A stretch of 64,000 nt of DNA, from positions 2,170,001-2,234,000 of the forward strand of contig OZ245818.1 in the NCBI GenBank assembly GCA_965228435.1, written 5' to 3'. Below the pieces are notes generated by a model, which was given only the letters and a program-made list of their open reading frames with translations, was not told where the DNA came from and made no database searches. This DNA comes from Hoeflea_A sp965228435 (GTDB taxonomy: Bacteria; Pseudomonadota; Alphaproteobacteria; Rhizobiales; Rhizobiaceae). Numbering within the stretch: the first letter of the stretch is position 1; every line of letters begins with the position of its first letter. This document shows, piece by piece, positions 34,400 to 42,380 of the stretch. A program made the position numbers and the translations under genes.

Positions 34400-35157
34400 T
34401 CCTGGGTCCTGGCCCTGGACCGGGGCAGTTGCGTCAACAAGCTCGCCGACACGCCGCCATCGACGACAAGGTGATGGCCGTTAATGTAGGTCGCCTTGTC
34501 GCTGGCCAGAAAGGACACGGCGTTGGCGATATCCTCAGGCAGGCCGAGCCGTTTGGTCGGAACCGCTCCGCCGCGCAGTTCCCGAACCTCGGGGTCCCGG
34601 TAGAACGGGGTGGAAATGCCTGCATCGATGAATCCCGGCGCGATTGCGTTGACGCGCAGGCCCAGCGGCCCCCATTCCAGCGCCATCAATTCGGTCAGCT
34701 TGTGCAGCCCGGCCTTGGACGACGGATAGCTGCCGGTGCCGGGGCCGGTGGTGATGGCGTTGATGGAGGTGATGTTGATGATCTGGCCCGATCCGCGCTC
34801 CGCCATGCCTCGCGCAGCGGCGCGGCCGACGATGTAGGCGCCGACCAGATTGACTTCCAGCACCTGCCTGAAATCGGCGAGCGGCATGTCCAGCAGCGAC
34901 GCGAAACGACCAATGCCGGCGTTGTTGACCACCAGACCAGGCGTTTCCCCGAATTGTTCCAGTGCAGCCTCGACCGAAGGCTCATCCGTGACGTCCGCGA
35001 CCAGACCGGTTGCTCCGATTTCGCCCGCAACAGCCTCCACGGCATCGGCATCGATATCGAGAATGCCCACGCGGAAGCCGTCCTCGATCAATGTCTGCGC
35101 GCAGGCGCGGCCAATCCCGCCGCTGCCGCCGGTGACGATCGCGGTCTTCACTGCCAT
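34396..35157 (-). CDS. Short-chain dehydrogenase/reductase (second in the P450 locus)
   Basis: A 253-residue SDR with TGGSGGIG near 9-16, NNAGIG, and the catalytic stretch ITSINAITTGPGTGSYPSSKAGL (Ser, Tyr, Lys). C-terminal GHHLVVDGGVSASLL is typical. The ATG at 35157 lies inside the end of the P450 gene (10-base overlap), so the two are coupled. It likely oxidises the alcohol formed by the P450, but substrate is unknown. Confidence 0.92.
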   Translation of the reverse strand: MAVKTAIVTGGSGGIGRACAQTLIEDGFRVGILDIDADAVEAVAGEIGATGLVADVTDEPSVEAALEQFGETPGLVVNNAGIGRFASLLDMPLADFRQVLEVNLVGAYIVGRAAARGMAERGSGQIINITSINAITTGPGTGSYPSSKAGLHKLTELMALEWGPLGLRVNAIAPGFIDAGISTPFYRDPEVRELRGGAVPTKRLGLPEDIANAVSFLASDKATYINGHHLVVDGGVSASLLTQLPRSRARTQE

Positions 35158-36368
35158 TGCCGCGCCTCGTCGAAGACGATCGGATAGTGCCCCCAATTGG
35201 GTCGCGCGGTGTGTGTCGCCATCCGTGGCGAATCGTCCGGATTCTGCCGGGCGCCGCGGGCGAACAGGTCGCGCAGGAACAACGTAATGGTGCCGTATTG
35301 GTGGGTCTTCGGATCGGTGTCGGCTCGTGGCACGAGGCCGCCATCGAGATCGCGGCCGAGGCAGGTGTGAACGCCGGTGCCGAACGTGTGGCCGAAGGGC
35401 GGATGGGGCGGCGCGACGGAGCGCAGCGGATTGAAGACGTCCGCATCGGCGCCGAAGATCGCCCGGTCGCGGTTGGACTCGGCCAGGCGGAACTCGACCA
35501 TATCGTCTGCCTTGACGTCGCCCGCGCCCTCAAGGTGCACCGGACAGGTGGCGCGGCGCCAGGCGACCGGGCTCGCCGGATGCAAGCGCAGGCTTTCGTG
35601 CACGGCACGCTGGAAGAAGATCGCATCGTCGCAAAGCCGCTCCCAGCGCTCTGGCTCGGCTTCCGCCCAGGTGAAGATGTCGTGGAAGGCGTGGATCGTC
35701 GAATTGGCTGTCGAATGGGCACCGGCCTGCAGGTAAAATGCGATTTCCCTGGTCAGCACGTCTTCCGTGAATTCCTCGGGATCACCATTTTGGAGGATCA
35801 CCGTCAGGACGTCGCGCGGCAGATCATCCTCCGGGATTTCTCCGGCCTCGAAGCGATCGAGAAGTTGCCGACGATGCGCGACCGACGCATCGAGGAAACG
35901 CGGCCCGAACTCGGCAATGGCTGCCCGAACTTCGGCGCGGACCTCGTCTTTCGGCCTTGTGCTGTGAACCATCGTCGCCCCTTCCGAGAAGGTCGACACC
36001 AGTTTCAGCAGGTCGGCGGTCTCCTCCGCCGATTTCTCCGGTCGGTCGATACCGGCGAAGTCCGCTGTCAGGTTCATGGTCACGCGGTAGCCGAGATCGA
36101 CGAGCTCGCTGCGGCCGGCGGCGATGTCGGGCGCCATGGACTCCGAAAGGGTCTTCGGGAAAACCGTACGCTCGTACCAGTGGAAGAAATCGCGGCGGAA
36201 AACCTTGAACTCCAGCAGCCGGCGCTTGCGATGTTTTTCGCCATGCAGGGTCAACAGCGTCTGGTCCATGATGACCGCGCCCTCGTCATAGAGCGCCTGC
36301 CGAAGATCGGGATGCCGAAGCCCGGCGGCAATCTGTTTTGCGTCGGCGATGACGTGCGGTTGAGACAT
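35148..36368 (-). CDS. Cytochrome P450, first of two in the locus
   Basis: A 406-residue soluble bacterial P450. K-helix ESLR is at about 258-261 and the haem loop FGTGVHTCLG carries the Cys ligand at about 336. In the I helix the usual acid-Thr pair (A/G-G-x-D/E-T) reads AGAHST at 215-220: the acid is His. The C-helix contains LHGEKHRKRR. ATG 36368 is preferred over 36407 because MSQPHVIADA follows a purine-rich site. It heads an operon P450-SDR-ThuA-SDR-NIPSNAP. Redox partner is probably the ferredoxin at 39983. Confidence 0.93.
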   Translation of the reverse strand: MSQPHVIADAKQIAAGLRHPDLRQALYDEGAVIMDQTLLTLHGEKHRKRRLLEFKVFRRDFFHWYERTVFPKTLSESMAPDIAAGRSELVDLGYRVTMNLTADFAGIDRPEKSAEETADLLKLVSTFSEGATMVHSTRPKDEVRAEVRAAIAEFGPRFLDASVAHRRQLLDRFEAGEIPEDDLPRDVLTVILQNGDPEEFTEDVLTREIAFYLQAGAHSTANSTIHAFHDIFTWAEAEPERWERLCDDAIFFQRAVHESLRLHPASPVAWRRATCPVHLEGAGDVKADDMVEFRLAESNRDRAIFGADADVFNPLRSVAPPHPPFGHTFGTGVHTCLGRDLDGGLVPRADTDPKTHQYGTITLFLRDLFARGARQNPDDSPRMATHTARPNWGHYPIVFDEARQWQ

Positions 36369-36405
36369 GATCCCGCCTCCCTGCTCCTCCAGTTTTGGCG
36401 TCCGC

Positions 36406-36450
36406 AATTTTGTATCGAAATCGAAACTATTTACAACAATATTTTTTTGC
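36406..36450 (-). promoter_or_regulatory. AT-rich candidate promoter/operator of the first P450 operon
   Basis: GTATCGAAATCGAAACTATT (plus-strand reading, 36410-36429) followed by TTACAACAATATTTTTTTGC. TATCGAAATCGA is a near-palindrome and shares the ATCGA core with the divergent MarR/amidohydrolase region. No hexamers could be fixed with certainty. Confidence 0.35.
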
Positions 36451-36566
36451 TCGACAACGAGATAGCCTAAAAAAGGGGGGTTTTCTTGCGCTTTTTCAGT
36501 ACGTTATCTTATCTCGAGTAGAGCGGCGCAGCGCTCGAATGGCCTCGCGACCGGCGCCTTGGAGGC

Positions 36567-36950
36567 CTATTTCGGCCACTGGGCCCGATAGCTTGCGAGG
36601 TCAAAATAATCGCGCCAGAGACGAAGGCGCCCGTCGGCAATCTCGAACACACCCATGACTTCCAGCGCGATCGGCACGCCATCGACAGTGAAGCGATCGA
36701 CCCTTTCGGTCAGTACGGTCGGGCCGTCGGCGGCGATGTTGAGAAGTTCCCATTCGCAAGCCTCGAACGGGCCGGCGTTGCGCAGATAGGCTTCCACCGC
36801 CGCTTTGCCGTGGATCGGCTCGAGCGGCATGTTGTGGTAGCAGATCTCGTCGTGAAGATGGTCGGCGATTGCATCGAAATCCAGCCGGTCCCAGGCGCGG
36901 CAGAACGCCCGCACCATCTCGATCGCATCGTCTTCCAAAGGCGTCTGCAT
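36567..36950 (-). CDS. Limonene-epoxide-hydrolase/NTF2-like protein
   Basis: A 127-residue NTF2-fold protein close to limonene-1,2-epoxide hydrolases. TERVDRFTVDG (Arg and Asp) and LRLWRDYFDLASY (Asp) correspond to the Arg-Asp-Asp catalytic set of that family, so epoxide opening is plausible; a SnoaL-like role is the alternative. ATG 36950 has GGGAGG 6 bases upstream. It is downstream of the MarR gene with 20 bases between, and 198 bases before the P450 start. Confidence 0.78.
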   Translation of the reverse strand: MQTPLEDDAIEMVRAFCRAWDRLDFDAIADHLHDEICYHNMPLEPIHGKAAVEAYLRNAGPFEACEWELLNIAADGPTVLTERVDRFTVDGVPIALEVMGVFEIADGRLRLWRDYFDLASYRAQWPK

Positions 36951-36970
36951 GCCGGTCCTCCCGGTCAAGG

Positions 36971-37456
36971 TCAGACGGAGATGATGCCGTCCTTGGGCAG
37001 GCTGGCGAAAACCCGCTGCAGCAGCTTCGTCAGCAATTCGATCTCCTCGTCCGACAGTTCTTCGGAAACAGAAGAGAGGATGGCGTCGCTCAGCCGGTTG
37101 CAGATCTCGGCCACGTCGGCACCCTTCTGGGTCAGCGTGATCACCACCGTGCGGTTGTCCAGATCGGAGCGCGTGCGCAGGACATAGCCGTCCTTCTCCA
37201 GCCGCTTGAGCTGGTGCGACATGGTCGACTGAGGCAGCGCCATGAGATCCACCAGCTCGCCAACCTTCATCGCGCCCTTCTCGGCCAGCGCCACGATGAT
37301 TCGGGAACTGTAGAGGTCGAGCTGATAGGGAGCGATGACCGGATTGCAGAGCTGCTGCAGGCGCGCATTGATGCGGTGCGTCATGAACGAAACGCGGTCT
37401 TCCAGCGGTCGGCGGACCGCTTTTCCGTCTGCGTCTTTTCTGATCAGACGATGCAA
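36971..37456 (-). CDS. MarR-family regulator of the catabolic locus (TTG start)
   Basis: A 161-residue MarR protein. The winged HTH includes MKVGELVDLMALPQSTMSHQLKRLEKDGYVLR, followed by the DxDNR wing signature (RSDLDNRTVVITLT). The TTG at 37456 is preferred because GGAG lies 8 bases upstream; the frame is open to an ATG at 37558, but that would run into the divergent promoter. It is divergent from the amidohydrolases and upstream of the epoxide-hydrolase-like gene, so it likely controls both wings. Confidence 0.87.
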   Translation of the reverse strand: MHRLIRKDADGKAVRRPLEDRVSFMTHRINARLQQLCNPVIAPYQLDLYSSRIIVALAEKGAMKVGELVDLMALPQSTMSHQLKRLEKDGYVLRTRSDLDNRTVVITLTQKGADVAEICNRLSDAILSSVSEELSDEEIELLTKLLQRVFASLPKDGIISV

Positions 37457-37544
37457 ATCGAAAACTCCAGCGTAGCTCCAGCCTATATGCTTTTCTTTAA
37501 TCCGCCTGTCCAGAGCGAGGCAAGGAACTCGCTCCAGCAAGGTG

Positions 37545-37590
37545 TTGACAGGATACATCGAATACGATCTTATTCAATACGATAAAAATA
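37545..37590 (+). promoter_or_regulatory. Promoter and probable MarR operator before the amidohydrolase operon
   Basis: TTGACA at 37545-37550 and TCTTAT at 37568-37573 are 17 bases apart, a good sigma70-type promoter. ATCGAATACGAT and AATACGAT lie within and after it, giving two AATACGAT repeats 16 bases apart. An operator here would let the MarR protein block the promoter. Confidence 0.55.
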
Positions 37591-37607
37591 TCTTTCGGAT
37601 TCCGGCG

Positions 37608-38612
37608 ATGACTCACCCTGCTCTGGCGGCAAGCGTTTTGGATGTGCATGCGCATGTCGTGCTGGCTGAAACCATGGGTGCCGCCGGTCCGCTCGGGCCG
37701 GAAATGGGCGGTCAGGATGGCGATGCTCCCTGGTTCCGAGTTGGCGATTACCGTCTGGACGGGGTGCGTTATCAGGGCAGCCCGTTCATGGATGCCGACC
37801 TGCGCCTTGCCCGAATGGATGAAGCCGGGATCGACTTCCAGGTCCTGTCTCCCAACCCTTTGACATTCCTGCACTTTGTTGATGCGCCAAAGGCGATCGC
37901 TTTTTGCAGGACCCACAATGATGCGCTTGCCGCCCTGTTGCGTCACTATCCTGACCGACTGGCCGGATTCGCAGCCTTGCCGGCTCAGGACCCGCCCGCG
38001 GCGATCGACGAGTTGCAGCGGGCCGTAACCGAACTCGGCCTTCACGGCGGCTATATCGGCACCGACATGCCGCACCGGCTCGACGATGCGGCGATGGATC
38101 CGCTCTACGAAGCCTGTGTGCGTCTCGACGTTCCGTTGTTCATTCATCCCTCGCCAGCCGGAATCGATGGTCCTCCCGGCGATGCCAATCTCAACGACTA
38201 CGATCTCGATGTCGTGATCGGTTTCGCGGCACAGGAAACGCTGGCGGTGGCGCGGCTGATCTATGGCGGTGTGGTCGACCGGCATCCCGATCTCGATCTC
38301 TGCCTCAGCCATGGCGGCGGTTCGACCGGCTATCTGGTCGGCCGCATGGCGATGGCGTCGCGAAAACGACCGTGGTCACCGCCGCATCTGCGTGCCGACG
38401 GCGCCTTCGAGGAACGGCTGTCGCGGATCTGGTTCGACAACCACCTCAACAATGACGCGTCGCTGGAACTGTTCACCTCACTGGTCGGCGACGACCGGCT
38501 GGTCTTCGGCACCAATTTCTCCGGCTGGGACGCACCGGACGATCTCGCCACACACCGTCCGCCGGCCAAGCTGGCGGACAATGCGCGCCGCCTGCTGCGC
38601 ATCAAAGCATAG
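37608..38612 (+). CDS. Amidohydrolase, ACMSD-like
   Basis: A 334-residue TIM-barrel hydrolase or decarboxylase of the ACMSD-like amidohydrolase group. Metal-ligand candidates are H14-A-H16 (DVHAHVV), H180 (PLFIHPSP) and H235 (LSHGGG). The usual Asp of GTDYP at the end of the barrel is Asn303 here (FGTNFSGWD), a notable change. It is the first gene of the plus-strand wing and is expected to decarboxylate or hydrolyse a pathway intermediate. ATG 37608 follows the promoter described upstream. Confidence 0.85.
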   Translation: MTHPALAASVLDVHAHVVLAETMGAAGPLGPEMGGQDGDAPWFRVGDYRLDGVRYQGSPFMDADLRLARMDEAGIDFQVLSPNPLTFLHFVDAPKAIAFCRTHNDALAALLRHYPDRLAGFAALPAQDPPAAIDELQRAVTELGLHGGYIGTDMPHRLDDAAMDPLYEACVRLDVPLFIHPSPAGIDGPPGDANLNDYDLDVVIGFAAQETLAVARLIYGGVVDRHPDLDLCLSHGGGSTGYLVGRMAMASRKRPWSPPHLRADGAFEERLSRIWFDNHLNNDASLELFTSLVGDDRLVFGTNFSGWDAPDDLATHRPPAKLADNARRLLRIKA

Positions 38613-38621
38613 GAAACCGCC

Positions 38622-39986
38622 ATGGCTGATCTTGTCATCGAAAACGGCCGCATCATCGACGGTACCGGCAGTCCGGCGTTCGAGGGATCGGTGCTGATCC
38701 GGGACGGCCGTATCAAGGCAGTCGGCGTTGCCGCCGAGAAAGAAGCCAGCGACCAGCCCGATCTGAAGCGCATCGACGCCACGGGACAGACCGTCATGCC
38801 CGGCCTGATCGACGCCCATTGCCATCTGGCCTTTGACGATGCCGGCTCCAATGCCGAGATCTTTCATCAGCGACGCAACGCGCTGTCCGCGCTGGTTGCC
38901 GGCTACAACGCCCGCAAACTGCTTCGGGCGGGCGTGACCGGCATTCTGGACCCGGATTCCACCTTCGAGAACATGATCGACCTGCGCGATGCGATCGAGG
39001 CCAACATCGTCGAGGGGCCACGCATGTCCTGTGGCGCCTATGCACTGATAACGGGGGTTGGCGGAACCGCAGGAAGGCTGATCCAGGACGAGGGCACCAC
39101 CGGCTACTACATGGCCGTCAACTCCAGGGACGAGATCGTCCGCGAAGTCCGCCGCCAGGTCAAATACGGTGCCGACTGGATCAAGGTCCATGTCACCGGC
39201 ATCATCCCGCGTCAGTCCCACAAGGGCGAGATGTGCGTGTGGACGCTGGAGGAATTGCAGCTGATCTGCGACACGGCGCACGAACTGGAAACGCCGGTGA
39301 TGGGTCATTGCCGCGGCGCCGAGGCGACACGGCGCGCGGCCGTTGCCGGGTTCGACCTGATATTCCACGCGACCGCCATGGACGACACGGCGCTCAGGGA
39401 GATCGTCGACCGTAAGATCCCGGTGGCCCCGGCGCTGACCTTCCAGGCCAACATGGTCGATTTCGGCCATAAGCTTGGCACCGCCGACTATCTGATGAAA
39501 CTGTTCGAGCGGGAGCTGACCGACTCCATCGAGACCATGACGCTCGCCCACAAGGAAGGTGTGCCGCTGCTCACCGGCTCTGAAGCCGGATTCTCCATGG
39601 TGCCCTATGGCGACTGGCATTATCGCGAGATGGAAGTGTTCATGAAGTATTTCGGCCTGTCCGCCCTGGAAGCCATCCAATGTGCCACCCAGAAAGGCGC
39701 ATTTGCGCTGCGGATGGACGGCGAAACAGGCGTTATCGCTCCTGGCTACCAGGCCGATATCATCTGCGTGAAGGGCAAGGTCGAGGAGAACATCGCGAGC
39801 CTCGGAGACCCGGACAACATTACCACCGTGATGATCGCCGGCGTTGAAAAGGACCTGTCGCCACCGGCCAAACGAAAACCGATCCCCGGCTGGCGGCTCG
39901 CCTCCATGGGATCGCGACTGTCGCGCGAGGTGGCGTTCGGCCCCGAGCAGGACCCGGAGCCGTTGATTGTGGAAGAACTGCATTGA
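38622..39986 (+). CDS. Amidohydrolase, imidazolonepropionase-like group
   Basis: A 454-residue metal-dependent hydrolase: small N-terminal beta domain (LVIENGRIIDGTGSPAFEGSVLI), the PGLIDAHCHL motif with H-x-H at 66-68, a Lys in ADWIKVHVTG that may be carboxylated, and MGHCRG plus FDLIFHATAM for the further His ligands. The usual GTD near the barrel end reads TGSEAG. A cyclic amide, lactone or imide is the likely substrate type. It starts 9 bases after the first amidohydrolase gene; the ferredoxin start overlaps its end by 4 bases. Confidence 0.88.
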   Translation: MADLVIENGRIIDGTGSPAFEGSVLIRDGRIKAVGVAAEKEASDQPDLKRIDATGQTVMPGLIDAHCHLAFDDAGSNAEIFHQRRNALSALVAGYNARKLLRAGVTGILDPDSTFENMIDLRDAIEANIVEGPRMSCGAYALITGVGGTAGRLIQDEGTTGYYMAVNSRDEIVREVRRQVKYGADWIKVHVTGIIPRQSHKGEMCVWTLEELQLICDTAHELETPVMGHCRGAEATRRAAVAGFDLIFHATAMDDTALREIVDRKIPVAPALTFQANMVDFGHKLGTADYLMKLFERELTDSIETMTLAHKEGVPLLTGSEAGFSMVPYGDWHYREMEVFMKYFGLSALEAIQCATQKGAFALRMDGETGVIAPGYQADIICVKGKVEENIASLGDPDNITTVMIAGVEKDLSPPAKRKPIPGWRLASMGSRLSREVAFGPEQDPEPLIVEELH

Positions 39987-40303
39987 TCACCATTCACGTC
40001 ACCGGCCGCGATGGCGAGACGGCCAGCCACCAGGTCAGCACTGGCGACCCGCTGATGTTCGCACTGCGGGACGAACTGGCATTGCCGGTGGAGGGTGCCT
40101 GCGGCGGCAGCGCCACCTGTGGCACCTGCCACATCAAGGTTGCGAGCGACTGGATGCAGCGCCTGGAACCGCGGCAGGACTTCGAGGCGGCGATGCTCGA
40201 CATGCTCATGCATTATGACGAAGCGGCATCGAGACTGGCCTGTCAGATCACCGTGACGGCGGAACTGGACGGACTGCAACTGACCCTGGCGCCAGAGGAA
40301 TAG
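39983..40303 (+). CDS. 2Fe-2S ferredoxin, putidaredoxin type
   Basis: A 106-residue ferredoxin. The cluster ligands are C40-x5-C46-x2-C49 (EGACGGSATCGTCHIKV) and C87 (RLACQITV), the adrenodoxin/putidaredoxin pattern that delivers electrons to bacterial P450s. It starts in a 4-base overlap with the amidohydrolase gene and ends 14 bases before the second P450. No ferredoxin reductase is encoded in this locus. Confidence 0.95.
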   Translation: MITIHVTGRDGETASHQVSTGDPLMFALRDELALPVEGACGGSATCGTCHIKVASDWMQRLEPRQDFEAAMLDMLMHYDEAASRLACQITVTAELDGLQLTLAPEE

Positions 40304-40317
40304 AGCGGGAGGAACCC

Positions 40318-41544
40318 ATGGCTGAACATTTCGTGACGAAATATGCGGACGCGGAAGCGACGCTGCGCATTCCCGATCTTCACCAGGCGCTCTACGACGC
40401 CGACACTCTGTTCCTGCCGACGACCGTGGTGTGCCTGCACGGCAAGGAACACATCGAGAAGAAGCGACTGTTCATGGGCGTGTTCAACCGCACCTTCTTT
40501 CGCCACTACCAGAATCATGTCTTTCCGGCCGCGCTGAAGGAAACCCTCGATCCGGTGATCGAATCGGGTCGCGGCGACATGGCGAAGTTCGCCTATCGCG
40601 TGCTCGTCAACCTCGTTGCCGACAGCGCCGGCGTTGACCGCGCCCACACGGAACAGGATACGGATCGCCTTCTGGCGCTCATCGGCAAGCTCGGCCATGC
40701 GCCGACCATGGGCCAGCTCACCAATCCGGCCGACCGTGACCGGCTGATGGCGGAGCTGAAGGAAGCGCTCGAGAGCTTCCGGACCGAGTTCTTTGAACCG
40801 TCCGCCGCCCGCCGTCGCGCCCTGATCGCCAAGGTCGAGGCCGGCGAAATGGACGAAAAGGACCTGCCCAACGACGCCATCACCGCGCAGTTGCGGCAAC
40901 TGCCGACCGATGACGACCTGCCCTATGACGAGCGGGTCAAGGACGGTGCCTTCTTCATCCTCGCCGGCGCGTTTACCACCGCCAACGTGTTGATGAATAC
41001 TGTCAACGAGGTGCTCGACTGGGTCGACAAGCATCCGGAAGACCGGCAGAAGATGATCGACGATCCTATCCTCATGCAGAAATTCATCTGGGAAGCAGTG
41101 CGCCTGCATCCGGCGAGCCCGATCACCAAGCGGCGGGCGCTGTGCCCGATGCACCTGCCCGATGGCCACGAAGCAGAGCAGGACGAGTTCGTCACCGTCG
41201 ACCTGACCAAGGCCAACCGCAACACCGACCTCTTCGGTGACGATGCAGAAGAATTCAATCCCTACCGGGAACTGACCGGGCGGACGCCGCTTCACGGGCT
41301 GTCCTTCGGCGGCGGCGCTCATTCCTGCCTTGGCAAGATGCTTGCCGTCGGTGTGCAGATCACCGACCGCAACAAGGATGAGGAAGAAACCGAGTTCGGC
41401 ACCATTCACATGGTGTTGAGAGCCCTTTTGCAGCGCGGGATCGATCGCGACGCCGAACGGCCCATCGAGATCGATGAAAGCACGACACGGCGCCACTTCA
41501 TCACGCTGCCATTCGTGCTCAATCCGGACCTGGCTTCGGTCTAG
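40318..41544 (+). CDS. Cytochrome P450, second of two in the locus
   Basis: A 408-residue P450 related to the first: both start with PDLxQALYD and share the LHG(E/K)EH C-helix. EAVR is at 259-262; the haem loop FGGGAHSCLG has the Cys at 337. The I helix reads AGAFTT at 216-221, with Phe where the catalytic acid normally is, but the following Thr kept. The ferredoxin gene directly upstream is its obvious donor. GGAGG lies before ATG 40318. Substrate unknown. Confidence 0.94.
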   Translation: MAEHFVTKYADAEATLRIPDLHQALYDADTLFLPTTVVCLHGKEHIEKKRLFMGVFNRTFFRHYQNHVFPAALKETLDPVIESGRGDMAKFAYRVLVNLVADSAGVDRAHTEQDTDRLLALIGKLGHAPTMGQLTNPADRDRLMAELKEALESFRTEFFEPSAARRRALIAKVEAGEMDEKDLPNDAITAQLRQLPTDDDLPYDERVKDGAFFILAGAFTTANVLMNTVNEVLDWVDKHPEDRQKMIDDPILMQKFIWEAVRLHPASPITKRRALCPMHLPDGHEAEQDEFVTVDLTKANRNTDLFGDDAEEFNPYRELTGRTPLHGLSFGGGAHSCLGKMLAVGVQITDRNKDEEETEFGTIHMVLRALLQRGIDRDAERPIEIDESTTRRHFITLPFVLNPDLASV

Positions 41545-41553
41545 AGCTGCTTC

Positions 41554-41964
41554 CTACGGCCAGTTGAAGGGCGAAATGTCGACGCCCTCGGCTTCCGCGC
41601 CGGCGAATAGCACCTCGAACATGTTTCCGTCGGGGTCGAACATCACCACCTGCCGCAGATCGACCTCCGGGGCGATCATGACATTGTAGGCTACCTCGTT
41701 GGTCCTGAGGTGCTGCAGAAAATCCGCAAGGCCCGTCCCGGTGAAGGCAAAGTGGTTCACCTTCGGCTCTTCGTTGCGATGCTCGCGCTCCGCCTGAACA
41801 AGGTGGATAAGCGCGTTGCCGCCCTTGTAAAGCCAGGTCCCGTCGACTGAAAAGGGCGGACGATATCCCGTTTCGAAACCCAGAATGTCGCCGTAAAACC
41901 GGATCAGACGCGGCATGTCGTGCGTCATGAGATTGACGTGGTTCAATGCGGGATCGATTTTCAT
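41554..41964 (-). CDS. VOC-family (glyoxalase/dioxygenase-like) protein
   Basis: A 136-residue vicinal-oxygen-chelate protein with the two beta-alpha-beta-beta-beta modules: NHVNLMTHDMPRLIRFYGDILGFE and VNHFAFTGTGLADFLQHL...VVMFDPDGNMFEVLF. The first His, the second module's His and the final Glu are potential metal ligands. It is convergent with the second P450 gene and may serve the same pathway, for example in ring cleavage or isomerisation. Confidence 0.85.
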   Translation of the reverse strand: MKIDPALNHVNLMTHDMPRLIRFYGDILGFETGYRPPFSVDGTWLYKGGNALIHLVQAEREHRNEEPKVNHFAFTGTGLADFLQHLRTNEVAYNVMIAPEVDLRQVVMFDPDGNMFEVLFAGAEAEGVDISPFNWP

Positions 41965-42380
41965 TTTGCTTCTCCTCCGGTCTCGGCCGCGCCTCCATCG
42001 CCGACAAATGGCTCACAGGCAGGCCCCGGTTTGACTTGCGGTCGCCCGATGACGGTTTTGCCGCGTAGTGAATTCAGGTTCGAGTAGAGCAATCTGTCAA
42101 GGCGGATATTCTCTCGATACATGCGGCTTGCAACGGCCGCGCTTCGGTTTTCCCGTGTTTAGTCGCCACGTCCCGTGACGCCTTTCGCCACTCATCGTAC
42201 CGTCAGGTGCAATCCTCACCTGCGATGCTAATCTCAAAACATCGCGGATAAAGAACCCAACCCGAATAGACCCTTGGAATCTTCCTCCCGACTCCGCTAG
42301 TCTCATGCAGCCTTTGAGCGCCAGGGAACGGCCTGCGGCTCGAGGGCGCATTTCGAAACCTTTGGTGAGGGAGTTCGGGC
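41965..42380. other. Intergenic region before the adenylate cyclase gene
   Basis: About 415 bases between divergent genes. The open frames found here are short and unlike proteins. Promoters for the VOC gene and the cyclase gene must lie here, but I could not fix them by eye. Confidence 0.35.

Noticed and set aside
38478..39983. A 501-codon open frame on the minus strand opposite the second amidohydrolase
   Set aside because: It is a GC-rich antisense shadow: His/Gln/Arg-rich, no family resemblance, no ribosome site, and the opposite strand encodes a clear metal-dependent hydrolase.
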